A DNA stretch of 64,000 bases from Nitrospira moscoviensis. Its GTDB lineage: Bacteria > Nitrospirota > Nitrospiria > Nitrospirales > Nitrospiraceae. Below the pieces are notes generated by a model. The model searched no databases. It was not told where the DNA came from and worked only from the letters and a program-made list of their open reading frames with translations. The stretch is taken from contig NZ_CP011801.1 of the NCBI RefSeq assembly GCF_001273775.1, forward strand, positions 3,760,001 through 3,824,000, read 5' to 3'. Numbering within the stretch: the stretch's first letter is position 1; every line of letters starts with the position of its first letter. Positions 36,184 to 44,148 of the stretch are shown piece after piece. A program made the translations under genes and the position numbers.

Positions 36184-36660
36184 TTACCGTCCCATCGCCA
36201 TACTGTCGTGTTTCATCCCGCTGTCGGCTTTCATGCCGTTCGCGTGCTCGCCGGAGGCCGTCATGATCGGTTTGGCGAACGCCGCTTCACCGAGCAACGC
36301 TTCCGCCCAGGCACAGTAGATCTGCACCTTCGCGACATCGTGCACATAGGGCGGCAGCGTGATCGTGCGGTTTTCCTTGTCGCCCTTGATTTTCAGACGC
36401 TGCAGCAAAAACACGTTGCCCTTCGTATCGACCACCTGCCAGTGGGGTGCGGGCGTGTCGGGGATCTTGAAGTCGTCCGACCAGGTCAGCGTGTCGTTGT
36501 TGCCGGACCGCCCATGCATGGCGGTGCCGCTGTTCGCCTTGACGCCTTCGAATTTCGCCGTCGTGTGGGCATCCGCGGCAAAGCCGTTCGAGGCCGCGAA
36601 CAAGCCGGCTGCCGTCACCATGGAAAGTATGCCCATCCTGAACGCCGTCTTCGCACTCAT
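36184..36660 (-). CDS. exported DM13-like protein
   Basis: Protein of 158 aa: signal peptide (to about 29) and a domain with SDDFKIPDTPAPHWQVVD, LLQRLKIKG, ITLPPYVHDVAKVQIYCAWAEALLGEA. The final Cys and strand order fit the DM13 fold, proposed for electron transfer through a Cys-bound metal. Residues after 130 are Met/Lys/His-rich (HANGMKADSGMKHDSMAM), a pattern that could bind copper. ATG 36660 follows AAGGAGG. It heads a five-gene operon behind an ECF-type promoter. Confidence 0.7.
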   Translation of the reverse strand: MSAKTAFRMGILSMVTAAGLFAASNGFAADAHTTAKFEGVKANSGTAMHGRSGNNDTLTWSDDFKIPDTPAPHWQVVDTKGNVFLLQRLKIKGDKENRTITLPPYVHDVAKVQIYCAWAEALLGEAAFAKPIMTASGEHANGMKADSGMKHDSMAMGR

Positions 36661-36733
36661 AACGCCTCCTTAGTGGTTGTGTGGTGAGCGCGGATCTCGC
36701 TGTTGCGCTTTGACGTCCGCGTCTTGCACGTCT

Positions 36734-36759
36734 GTCTGGCAAGGGAGGGAGAACTTACA
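36734..36759 (-). promoter_or_regulatory. predicted ECF promoter of the DM13 operon
   Basis: TGTAAGT-N16-GACAGACG on the minus strand, 74 bases before the DM13-like ATG. Confidence 0.6.
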
Positions 36760-36784
36760 AACTGGGAACGAAGCACGATGGTGG

Positions 36785-37594
36785 CTAGACGGACGCCCCG
36801 GCCTTACTTCCGTACCCGCAGCGGAAGATGCAGCGCTTGTCATTCTGATGGTGGAGCTTTGCGCAGAGCACCGCATGCGCGCCGCGAGCGCGGACGTAAC
36901 ATTCGCCGGCCAACAACATGCCGAGGAGCGGCGCGGTGAGATAGATCCAGAACGCGCGCCAGACATGGGCCGGCAATGCAGACGCGAGCGAGCGCGCCGG
37001 ATTCATGCTCATTCCGGACAGCGGCGCTTCAACGGTGATGTACAGGGCGACGAGACAACCGGCGATGAGGCCGGTCCACGCGTTCAAGGCGGCCTGATTC
37101 GAGACGATCAGCACGACGGACATCAGGACGAACGAGATGAGCAGCTCCGCGGCGAACGCCGCGCCGGTTCCGTAGAATCCCGGAGCCGTGACCACGTAGT
37201 TCACGCGCGGATCTTCGATCGCCATGCCGATGGCAGCCGCAGCGATCAGCAGGCCGGCGACCCCGCCCAGGCATTGGGCCACCATATAGAAGCAGGCATC
37301 GGTCCATCGGATCTTGCCGAGCCGGAAGAACGCCATCGTGACGGCGGGATTCAGATGCGCGCCGGACTGTTGCCCCCACGGCGAATAGATGAGGGCGATC
37401 GCCGTCCCCCCCATGCAGAGACCGATCAGCAAACGTCGAACCACTGCGTCGGGAACAATGGTATGAAGCGGAGAGTGCGGATACTCGAGGGCGGTGGTCA
37501 CCACCGCCGCGGAGACCATGAAAAGCCCCAGACCGGCCGCCTCCATCACATACTCGGGCCAATGGGCTCGGAGCGCCTCAACAAGATCCCGCAT
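36785..37594 (-). CDS. aquaporin / MIP-family channel
   Basis: Membrane channel of 269 aa with six helices and the two pore signatures HLNPAVT (about 98) and MNPARS (about 212). It passes water or small neutral solutes; selectivity cannot be told, and the mostly acidic/neutral pore flanks do not decide between aquaporin and glyceroporin. ATG 37594 has AAGGA at 11 bases; the ATG at 37606 is closer to AAGG than spacing allows. The start overlaps the zinc-ribbon gene stop by 17 bases. Confidence 0.87.
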   Translation of the reverse strand: MRDLVEALRAHWPEYVMEAAGLGLFMVSAAVVTTALEYPHSPLHTIVPDAVVRRLLIGLCMGGTAIALIYSPWGQQSGAHLNPAVTMAFFRLGKIRWTDACFYMVAQCLGGVAGLLIAAAAIGMAIEDPRVNYVVTAPGFYGTGAAFAAELLISFVLMSVVLIVSNQAALNAWTGLIAGCLVALYITVEAPLSGMSMNPARSLASALPAHVWRAFWIYLTAPLLGMLLAGECYVRARGAHAVLCAKLHHQNDKRCIFRCGYGSKAGASV

Positions 37595-37841
37595 GGGCCC
37601 AAGCATCCTTGTGCCGTGTGTCGATCGGTTGAACCGTACTGTCCCGCTTCCTTGGCTCCGCCACGCTGTATCGGAAGGTCATTGGAGCGGACCCGCGATA
37701 GCCGGCGCTGAGCCAGATCTCTTCGGCAGTCTCATGACAAGGCCGACAGCGCCAACGGGTGACCGTCATCGCGCCACGGTCGTCCTCGACCGTCTGAGAG
37801 CTGGTGCTCAACATGACTTTTCGGCAGTTGGGACAGCGCAT
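37578..37841 (-). CDS. small zinc-ribbon protein, 87 aa
   Basis: Protein with CPNC (3-6) and CRPC (about 32-35), a zinc ribbon, then a basic tail. ATG 37841 after AAGGAGG. It is second of three co-directional genes (small basic protein, this, aquaporin), with overlap into the aquaporin. Two similar small ribbons occur at 59.7 and 60.8 kb. Function unknown; a nucleic-acid or protein-binding role is plausible. Confidence 0.75.
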   Translation of the reverse strand: MRCPNCRKVMLSTSSQTVEDDRGAMTVTRWRCRPCHETAEEIWLSAGYRGSAPMTFRYSVAEPRKRDSTVQPIDTRHKDAWAHAGSC

Positions 37842-37871
37842 AGTTCCTCCTTGGTGAGGACAGCGGGAGAG

Positions 37872-38066
37872 TCAGAACATCTGAAAGCTCGGCGGCCGCC
37901 GCATCCGGCGGGTCGCCGGCCCCGCCGCCGGCACGGTCTCTTCAAGGCGCACCCGCCACGTGGCAAACTCCACGCGCTGGCTCAACCACCACCAGGCGGC
38001 GCGGAAGCGGAAGGCGCGTATGGCCTGACCGGCATGATGGATCGCCCAATGCAGTTGGGTCTTCAT
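37872..38066 (-). CDS. small basic protein, 64 aa
   Basis: Small Arg/Trp-rich protein (RFRAAWWWLSQRVEF) with a clear ribosome site (GAGGTG before ATG 38066) and an ECF-type promoter 24 bases upstream. It could lie along a membrane surface. No family recognised. Confidence 0.6.
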   Translation of the reverse strand: MKTQLHWAIHHAGQAIRAFRFRAAWWWLSQRVEFATWRVRLEETVPAAGPATRRMRRPPSFQMF

Positions 38067-38089
38067 GGATCACCTCAGCTTGCCGGTAG

Positions 38090-38115
38090 GTCTCGTAATC
38101 CGACCGCTTCTTACA
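38090..38115 (-). promoter_or_regulatory. predicted ECF promoter of the zinc-ribbon/aquaporin operon
   Basis: TGTAAGA-N16-GACCTACCGG, 24 bases before the ATG at 38066. Confidence 0.65.
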
Positions 38116-38196
38116 GCGCAGGATTCGGTGATCCGCCGTGCGGAGAACGCGAGGGGAGTTCCGATCAGTCCGCCATGCGGGATCGGGGAAGGGCAA

Positions 38197-38883
38197 TCAG
38201 GAGCGGGACGGCCGTCTCCCGGCCGGAAAAAACAGGACCATGACGACTAGGAGGATGCTCACACCCGTCACCACACTCGTGGCCATGCGCAGCAGGGACT
38301 CGGCTTCGTTCCTCGCCTCTCCGGCGATCTCCGCTACAATCTCCAACAGCCGATCGAGGGCAAAGGACACGGCGATCAGCTTCGGCCCCGCTTGTTGGGC
38401 GGCATGTTGTTCCGCGTCGTCGCGGAGGCGGCGGATCTCGGCAGGCGACGAGGTCTTCCAGCGGGCGCGGAGGATTTCGAGAGTGCGGTGCGACGCATTG
38501 ATATACTGATCCAACTTCTCGCGCACGTCGATCAACGCCGCCCGTTCTTGCTCTTGGACCTTGTGATGCGACGAGGCTTTGCGGCTGGCCTTGATGTATC
38601 GGTCGATCGTGGCTTCGATCCGTTCGCGTTGAGCCGGGAATGACGACGCGATGTTCTCGAACTGCTGCCGGCTGTCCGCTTCGATCGCTCTCAGAATGGT
38701 GGTTCTGTATCGGATCAGCCGGGCGTTCATGTGCCCGAGATCGGTCGCGGCCAAGGTGTATTCGGTATAGATGATGCGGAGGTCCTGATCGACTTTGGTG
38801 AGCGCTTCTCCTCCCCAGACGCCGCTGGCGATGATGAGCAGGCTGACGATGATCTGGGTCACGCGGGGCATCCACAGAGGCAC
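38197..38883 (-). CDS. sensory-only four-helix (4HB_MCP-like) membrane protein
   Basis: Protein of 228 aa built like a chemoreceptor input module: an N-terminal membrane helix (about 8-25), a long helical periplasmic part (about 30-195; charged, with heptads such as REKLDQYINASHRTLEIL) and a second membrane helix (about 203-222), then a short basic end. The HAMP and signalling parts are absent. It starts at GTG 38883 with GGGAG upstream. It may act with a separate signal protein, or be a truncated receptor; the ORF ends cleanly. Confidence 0.75.
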   Translation of the reverse strand: MPLWMPRVTQIIVSLLIIASGVWGGEALTKVDQDLRIIYTEYTLAATDLGHMNARLIRYRTTILRAIEADSRQQFENIASSFPAQRERIEATIDRYIKASRKASSHHKVQEQERAALIDVREKLDQYINASHRTLEILRARWKTSSPAEIRRLRDDAEQHAAQQAGPKLIAVSFALDRLLEIVAEIAGEARNEAESLLRMATSVVTGVSILLVVMVLFFPAGRRPSRS

Positions 38884-38906
38884 GCCGAACTTGCTCCCTT
38901 CATGAC

Positions 38907-38942
38907 AAAGGGCAGGGAGTCCGTGTGAACTCCCTGCCCTTT
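38907..38942. terminator. terminator hairpin after nxrB copy 1
   Basis: A 14-bp perfect stem (arms 38907-38920 and 38929-38942) with an 8-base loop, flanked by A and T runs. It lies 84 bases after the nxrB stop and just before the four-helix protein gene. Confidence 0.8.
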
Positions 38943-39025
38943 GGTTGATTCAGCGCCGAGGCGCTCTTCGACGCAGCCCAGTCACAGCTGCGCCGGTGCG
39001 AATTTCCCCCGGACACCGGCGGTCC

Positions 39026-40315
39026 TTAGAGCCAGGAGACCCGTTCCGCGGGTCTGATGTAGATCGGCTCTTCGACCTGGATGCGCGCCACTTCCTTGCC
39101 CGACTTGTTGAAGCCCAGCACGGTGTCGTTGTACATCTCGAACCGCTTCCCGTGGATCTGGGTCTCGAACACCTTCGGGCCCGGAATCACATCGTACCGG
39201 AAGATGATCTGCTGGCTCGCTCGCCAGAGCTGGAGCACGGCGAGCAGTTCCCGACTCGGCACCAGGTACTTCTCGATGGCGTTGTCCACGCCCGGGCCGA
39301 ACATCTGCCGCGCATAGCCTCGCGGGCTGTGCCGCGGCGGGATGTAGAAGCCGTTGGGCTCCGTCCCCCACTGGGGATACAGCGGGAGCGCCACCTGCTC
39401 CACGCGGATCGCGTAGTACAGGGGATGCCACCGGTCTTCGGCCCACAGGCCGTCCTCCCCGATGCGCACCAGGCTCTGCATGCGGATCTTCCCCACGCAG
39501 GCCGCCATACAGCGCGTCTCCATCGGCTCGCCGCCCGTCAACGGATCTTTGCCTTCGATCCGCGGATAGCACGCGATGCACTTCTCGCTCACGCGCGTCG
39601 TGCCCCGGTACATCGGCTTCTTGAACGGGCACTGCTCCACGCACTTCTTGTACCCCCGGCAGCGGTTCTGGTCGATCAATACAATGCCGTCTTCCGGCCG
39701 CTTGTAGATGGCCTTTCTGGGACAGGCCGCCAAACAGCCGGGGTACGTACAGTGGTTACAGATCCGCTGGAGGTAGAAGAAGAACGTTTCATGCTCCGGC
39801 AGCGAGCTGCCCGTCATCTTCCACGGCTCGTCCCGCGAGAACCCGGTCTTGTCGATGCCTTCGACCAAGGCCCGCATCGAGGTCGCCGTATCCTCGTAGA
39901 TATTGACGAACCGCCACTCCTGGTCGGTCGGGATGTACCCGATCGCCGCCTGGCCCACCTTGGCCCCCGCGTCGAAAATGGTCATCCCTTCGAACACCCC
40001 GTAGGGCGCATGGTGCTTGCGGCCCACCCGCACGTTCCACACCTGCCCGCCCGGGTTCACTTGCTCGATCAGCTGCGTGATCTTCACGTCGTAGAACTGG
40101 GGATACCCGCCGTAGGGCTTGGTCTCCACGTTGTTCCACCACATGTACTCCTGCCCTTTGGAAAAGAGCCAGGTGGACTTGTCGGCCATGCTACAGGTCT
40201 GGCACGCCAAGCACCGGTTGATGTTGAACACGAAGGCAAACTGCCACTTCGGATGCCGCTCCTCGTAGGGATACAGCATCTTCCGTCCCAGTTGCCAGTT
40301 ATAGACTTCGGGCAT
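39026..40315 (-). CDS. nxrB: nitrite oxidoreductase beta subunit, copy 1
   Basis: Electron-transfer subunit of 429 aa that carries electrons from the NxrA molybdenum site toward cytochrome c. Four Cys groups are visible: C35-x2-C38-x2-C41, CNHCTYPGCLAAC with PRKAIYKR, CRGYKKCVEQC, and CIAC...CMAAC, for three [4Fe-4S] and one [3Fe-4S] cluster. There is no signal peptide; it should be exported with the Tat-targeted NxrA. It lies 38 bases after nxrA, and a terminator follows. It differs from copy 2 at two residues (Phe/Tyr in NGFYIPP and Ser/Thr near the C-terminus). Confidence 0.97.
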   Translation of the reverse strand: MPEVYNWQLGRKMLYPYEERHPKWQFAFVFNINRCLACQTCSMADKSTWLFSKGQEYMWWNNVETKPYGGYPQFYDVKITQLIEQVNPGGQVWNVRVGRKHHAPYGVFEGMTIFDAGAKVGQAAIGYIPTDQEWRFVNIYEDTATSMRALVEGIDKTGFSRDEPWKMTGSSLPEHETFFFYLQRICNHCTYPGCLAACPRKAIYKRPEDGIVLIDQNRCRGYKKCVEQCPFKKPMYRGTTRVSEKCIACYPRIEGKDPLTGGEPMETRCMAACVGKIRMQSLVRIGEDGLWAEDRWHPLYYAIRVEQVALPLYPQWGTEPNGFYIPPRHSPRGYARQMFGPGVDNAIEKYLVPSRELLAVLQLWRASQQIIFRYDVIPGPKVFETQIHGKRFEMYNDTVLGFNKSGKEVARIQVEEPIYIRPAERVSWL

Positions 40316-40353
40316 TGTGACTCCTCCTTCTCATAATCAAATGGTTAACGGGC

Positions 40354-43300
40354 TTACACCTTGATCTTAATGTGCTCACCTTTGAGCCACTTGATCATGA
40401 ATTCGTTCTCTTGGCCCGGGGTAAAGCCGGTCCGGACCGGTTCCCACGGCCCGCGCGCCCCGATGCCGCCGTCTTCCGCCTTGGTGATGCGGATCAGACA
40501 TTCCTTCGGCACCGTGTTGATCGCGTGGTGGTCGACCTGATAGCCCCACTTGAACTTCCAGGCCACTGCGTGTTTGCCCGGCAAGCTGTCGGTCTGGTGC
40601 ATCGGCATCAACCAGTTCCGGGTAAAGGACTGCTGCGCCCCGTACCGGAAGTTGGACTGATAGCCGGTGTCGACCGCGATGGCGCGCCCGTCCGGCCGCG
40701 TCTCGTGGCCCTTCACGGATTTGGCGGTTGAGACATAGGGCGCGTGTTTGGCCATCGTCACATGGTACGGATAGGCCGGGTTGTACTTCGCCCGGATCAT
40801 CAACCGCGCGACCTTGTAGTACGGGTCCGAGGGCTTCCAGCCGCGATAGGGCCGGTCCACCGGGTTGCCGTCCACATAGACGTAGTCGCCGTCGTTGATG
40901 CCGCGGTCTTTGGCCGCCTGCGGGTTGATGTGCAACTGGTGCTCGCCCACGCCCGGCGTCCGCTTGTCCATCCGGTACGGATCGCCGAAGTTGCTCTCGT
41001 AGATCTGCACCCAGTCGTTCACCGACCACTGGCTGTGCACCCGGTGCCGGGTCTTGGGCGTCACGCAGTAGAACTGGTACCCCTTCTCCCACAACGGGTT
41101 CGAGTGGCGCTTGATCTCATGCCAGGTAAGCTTGATGTTCCGCACGGTCTTGTCGTCGTGATGTTGCGCCGTGATAGGAATGCCGTAGTCATCCGGCCGA
41201 CAGTACGGGTTCGTCGTAAAGATGGCGTTCGGCAGGTACGGCGTGGCTTCCGGGCCTTCCCGGTGGCTGATGAAGTTTTCGCCGTACTCGATGGCTTCCG
41301 GCTCGATACGATAAGTCTCGTACCGCCCGGACCGCGTCCACATCGGCTTGCTCTCGTTCGTTTCCTCCCAGAACGGATGCCGCGGATAGGTCCGGACCAT
41401 CACCATCCAGCCCTTTTCCGACTTCAGCATCGTATCGGCGCTGTAGCCGTAGAAGGTGCTGGACGCGTCCAACATGCGCTGAACATAGACGTCCACGCGA
41501 TTCAGATAGACCATCGCGAAGTAGTCCTTCATGCGCTTGTCGCCGGTGATTTCAGACATCTTTGCCGCCACTCCCGCTGCCGTATCCAAATCGTTGCGGG
41601 TGTCGTACAGGGGCCGGATGCCGCCCTTCCAGATCTGCACCCAGGGATTGGACACCGTCACCGTCATTTCCGGATAGGTGAACTCCATCCACGAGTTGCA
41701 GGCAAAGGCGATATCGTTGTGGTTCACGTCCGAGGTCATCTCGATGTCCTGCGTAATCAACATCTCGATGTTCGGATCCACGTTGCGCACCATGTCGTAA
41801 TGGTGCTTGGCGTTGTTGAGCACGTTCACGTTGGCGACCCAACGCGTTTTGCTCGGCGTCGGCATGTGGGTCTTGCCGGTGAAGACCTTGCGGCCGTACT
41901 TCGGCGTGTTCACGATCAACGCCGTATCGCCGTGGTTCCAGTAGCCCACTTCCTCGCCGTAGTAGTACGACTTGGTCTTGATCTCCTTGCCGTGGGCGTT
42001 CGGATTCGTGGTGATGTTGAAGGGATCCTCACCCGTGTGCACGGCCAGACCCGCGCCCGACCACGGCGTCGCGGTCCAGACACCTGCTTTGTAGTTGCCG
42101 GCCCAGGTATGCTGACCCGTCCCGAACTTCCCGACGTTGCCGCAGATGATGAGCACCATCGCGGCGCCGCGGGCATTGATGGTCTGATGGAAATAGTGAC
42201 AGGTGCCTTCGCCGTTGTGGATCGCGGCGGGCTTGATGGTGCCCGAATCCCGCGCCCACCGGACGATCAGATCCTTGGGCGAACGGCAGATCTGATGCAC
42301 GGTGTCCAGGTCGTAGTCCTGGAAGTGCACCAGGTACATCTGCCAGACCGGCATCGCGTCGATCTCGCGGCCGTTCAACAGCTTCACGCGATACGTGCCG
42401 TTCAGCGCCGCGTCGATGCCGCTGTTGGTGTAGTGCCAGCCGACTTGCTCCCGATGGAGGGGGACCGCCTGCTTCTTGTTCAAGTCCCAGACCATCATGC
42501 CGCCCAAGCGCTCGATCTGCTCCGGCTTCAAGGACTGAATCCGGCCCGAGTAGCTCTTGGAGAAGTCCGGCAGTTTGTAATCGGCGATGACGTCGCGCGG
42601 ATCCAAATACTGGAGGGTGTCGGTTCGGACCAAAATGGGGGCGTCGGTGAAGCTCTTCAGGAAGTCGATGTCGTGCATGTTCTCATCGACGATGATCTTC
42701 ATGGCTCCCAGGAACAAGGAGCCGTCCGACTCCGGCCGCAAAGGGATCCAGTAGTCGGCGCGATAGGCGGTCGGATTGTATTCGGGCGTGATGACGACCA
42801 CGCGGGCGCCCCGCTCGATACATTCCAACTTCCAGTGCGCTTCCGGCATCTTGTTCTCGACGAAGTTCTTGCCCCAGCTGGTGTTCAGCTTGGAGAAGCG
42901 CATGTCGGAGAGGTCGATGTCGGAGCCTTGCGCCCCCGACCACCAGGGATGGGCCGGGTTCTGGTCGCCGTGCCAGGTGTAGTTCGACCAGTAGCGGCCG
43001 CCCTGCGCCTGATCCGGCCCGACTTTCCGAATCCAGGTGTCCAACAGCGACTGAATACCGCCGTTGAACCGAGTGACTCCCATCTTCCCAACAATGCCCA
43101 AAACCGGCATCCCGGCACGGAACTTTGTCGTTCTTGTGCCTGCGCCCTTCATCATCTCGATCATCTCGGGCGCATAACCCTGCTCGCGCAGCCGCCGTGC
43201 GCCCGCTTCGCCGCTGTACCGCGTGGCGATGACGACGTAGGCCTTGGCGGCATAGGTGAAGGCCGTATCCCAGGACACACGGAGCATGTCGTCCAGGAAG

Positions 43301-43791
43301 CGGCTGTCGAATTTGTACTTGCGCTTGGTTTCGGGCGTCAGCTCGGGGGAGCCGTCGTCCATCCACTGCTTCCAGCCCTTCCGCATCAACGGGCCCTTCA
43401 ACCGATACGGGCCGTACACCCGGCGGTGGAACGTGAACCCCTTCAAACACATGCGCGGGTTGTGCGCGAACGTCCCGCGGTTCCCGTAGAGGTCTTCGTA
43501 GGTCTGGTGGTCGTAGTTCTGCTCGACCCGCATCACGACGCCGTTCCGGACGAAGGCCCGGATGCGGCAGGCGTGTGTGTCGTTGGGGGAGCAGCACCAG
43601 GTAAAGGATGAATCATACCGGTATTGATCGTGATAGACGCGCTCCCACGACCGGTCCGGATAATCGCCCAGCGGGTTCCCGACTTCGATGACCGGCTGCA
43701 ACGCGGTCAACGCCAGGACCTTGTCCGCCACGGCCACGGCCGCGACGGTCCCCGCGGAGACTTTTAAGAATTGCCGACGTGACAAAAACAT
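40354..43791 (-). CDS. nxrA: nitrite oxidoreductase alpha subunit, copy 1
   Basis: Molybdopterin catalytic subunit of 1145 aa that oxidises nitrite to nitrate. The N-terminus has a Tat motif SRRQFLK, so the enzyme faces the periplasm. CCSPNDTHAC (about 60) fits the FS0 [4Fe-4S] site of type II enzymes, and GDQNPAHP (about 285) is the probable site of the Mo-binding Asp by analogy with NarG. Other conserved blocks are HWKLECIERGARVVVITPEY and WIPLRPESDGS. ATG 43791 follows GGGAGG. About 40 residues differ from copy 2 by my count. It has its own sigma-54 promoter. Confidence 0.97.
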   Translation of the reverse strand: MFLSRRQFLKVSAGTVAAVAVADKVLALTALQPVIEVGNPLGDYPDRSWERVYHDQYRYDSSFTWCCSPNDTHACRIRAFVRNGVVMRVEQNYDHQTYEDLYGNRGTFAHNPRMCLKGFTFHRRVYGPYRLKGPLMRKGWKQWMDDGSPELTPETKRKYKFDSRFLDDMLRVSWDTAFTYAAKAYVVIATRYSGEAGARRLREQGYAPEMIEMMKGAGTRTTKFRAGMPVLGIVGKMGVTRFNGGIQSLLDTWIRKVGPDQAQGGRYWSNYTWHGDQNPAHPWWSGAQGSDIDLSDMRFSKLNTSWGKNFVENKMPEAHWKLECIERGARVVVITPEYNPTAYRADYWIPLRPESDGSLFLGAMKIIVDENMHDIDFLKSFTDAPILVRTDTLQYLDPRDVIADYKLPDFSKSYSGRIQSLKPEQIERLGGMMVWDLNKKQAVPLHREQVGWHYTNSGIDAALNGTYRVKLLNGREIDAMPVWQMYLVHFQDYDLDTVHQICRSPKDLIVRWARDSGTIKPAAIHNGEGTCHYFHQTINARGAAMVLIICGNVGKFGTGQHTWAGNYKAGVWTATPWSGAGLAVHTGEDPFNITTNPNAHGKEIKTKSYYYGEEVGYWNHGDTALIVNTPKYGRKVFTGKTHMPTPSKTRWVANVNVLNNAKHHYDMVRNVDPNIEMLITQDIEMTSDVNHNDIAFACNSWMEFTYPEMTVTVSNPWVQIWKGGIRPLYDTRNDLDTAAGVAAKMSEITGDKRMKDYFAMVYLNRVDVYVQRMLDASSTFYGYSADTMLKSEKGWMVMVRTYPRHPFWEETNESKPMWTRSGRYETYRIEPEAIEYGENFISHREGPEATPYLPNAIFTTNPYCRPDDYGIPITAQHHDDKTVRNIKLTWHEIKRHSNPLWEKGYQFYCVTPKTRHRVHSQWSVNDWVQIYESNFGDPYRMDKRTPGVGEHQLHINPQAAKDRGINDGDYVYVDGNPVDRPYRGWKPSDPYYKVARLMIRAKYNPAYPYHVTMAKHAPYVSTAKSVKGHETRPDGRAIAVDTGYQSNFRYGAQQSFTRNWLMPMHQTDSLPGKHAVAWKFKWGYQVDHHAINTVPKECLIRITKAEDGGIGARGPWEPVRTGFTPGQENEFMIKWLKGEHIKIKV

Positions 43792-43889
43792 GTGGTTAAC
43801 CTCCCTGCTAAATGACTAGTCGAACTGCACTCCTCACCGCCCAAGCGATCCATCACCTCCCTTCTGGCAACACAGTGCCGATTGACTAC

Positions 43890-43905
43890 TACAAGCGATG
43901 TGCCA
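43890..43905 (-). promoter_or_regulatory. sigma-54 promoter of nxrA copy 1
   Basis: TGGCACATCGCTTGTA on the minus strand. The -24 half is full consensus; the -12 half has TTGT for TTGC. It lies about 100 bases before the nxrA ATG. Confidence 0.65.
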
Positions 43906-43975
43906 TTAGCGGAGATAGACGAGCTGCGTGGAGAGCACAGAGAATTCAGCGACTTAGAGGGAGGCGGAAAGATGT

Positions 43976-43997
43976 CGAGTCAGGAAAGTCTGACTCG
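43976..43997. promoter_or_regulatory. inverted repeat, likely activator site 1
   Basis: CGAGTCAG-N6-CTGACTCG, perfect, about 95 bp upstream of the sigma-54 promoter. Confidence 0.7.
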
Positions 43998-44120
43998 GCG
44001 TGATCTGCTCGAAGCTAGGGTCTTGGTTTTATTGAGAAATTCTAGCAAGGCGGTTCTAGAGGCTATCCGCAGGACGCAACTCATTGACGCCTAAATACTT
44101 TTTGACAATGGACGCATCTT

Positions 44121-44142
44121 CGAGTCAGAAAAACCTGACACG
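44121..44142. promoter_or_regulatory. inverted repeat, likely activator site 2
   Basis: CGAGTCAG-N6-CTGACACG, one mismatch from the first site with the same spacer length, about 240 bp above the promoter. Confidence 0.7.
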
Positions 44143-44148
44143 ATGAAT

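Larger units (their letters stand above)
43792..44148. other. nxrA copy 1 upstream region
   Basis: About 357 bases with no gene between the regulator stop and nxrA. It holds the ribosome site shared with copy 2 (identity extends 21 bases above the ATG), a sigma-54 promoter and two inverted repeats, described separately. Confidence 0.8.

Noticed and set aside
40744..43611. Long open frame opposite nxrA copy 1 (and 49278-51215, 51231-52517 opposite copy 2)
   Set aside because: Antisense shadow of nxrA, repeated because the two nxrA copies are nearly identical; no ribosome site or protein motif.
43868..43880. CGGCAC...TTGCC sigma-54-like sequence before nxrA copy 1
   Set aside because: Spacing between GG and GC is 9, not the strict 10; the site at 43890-43905 has correct spacing.
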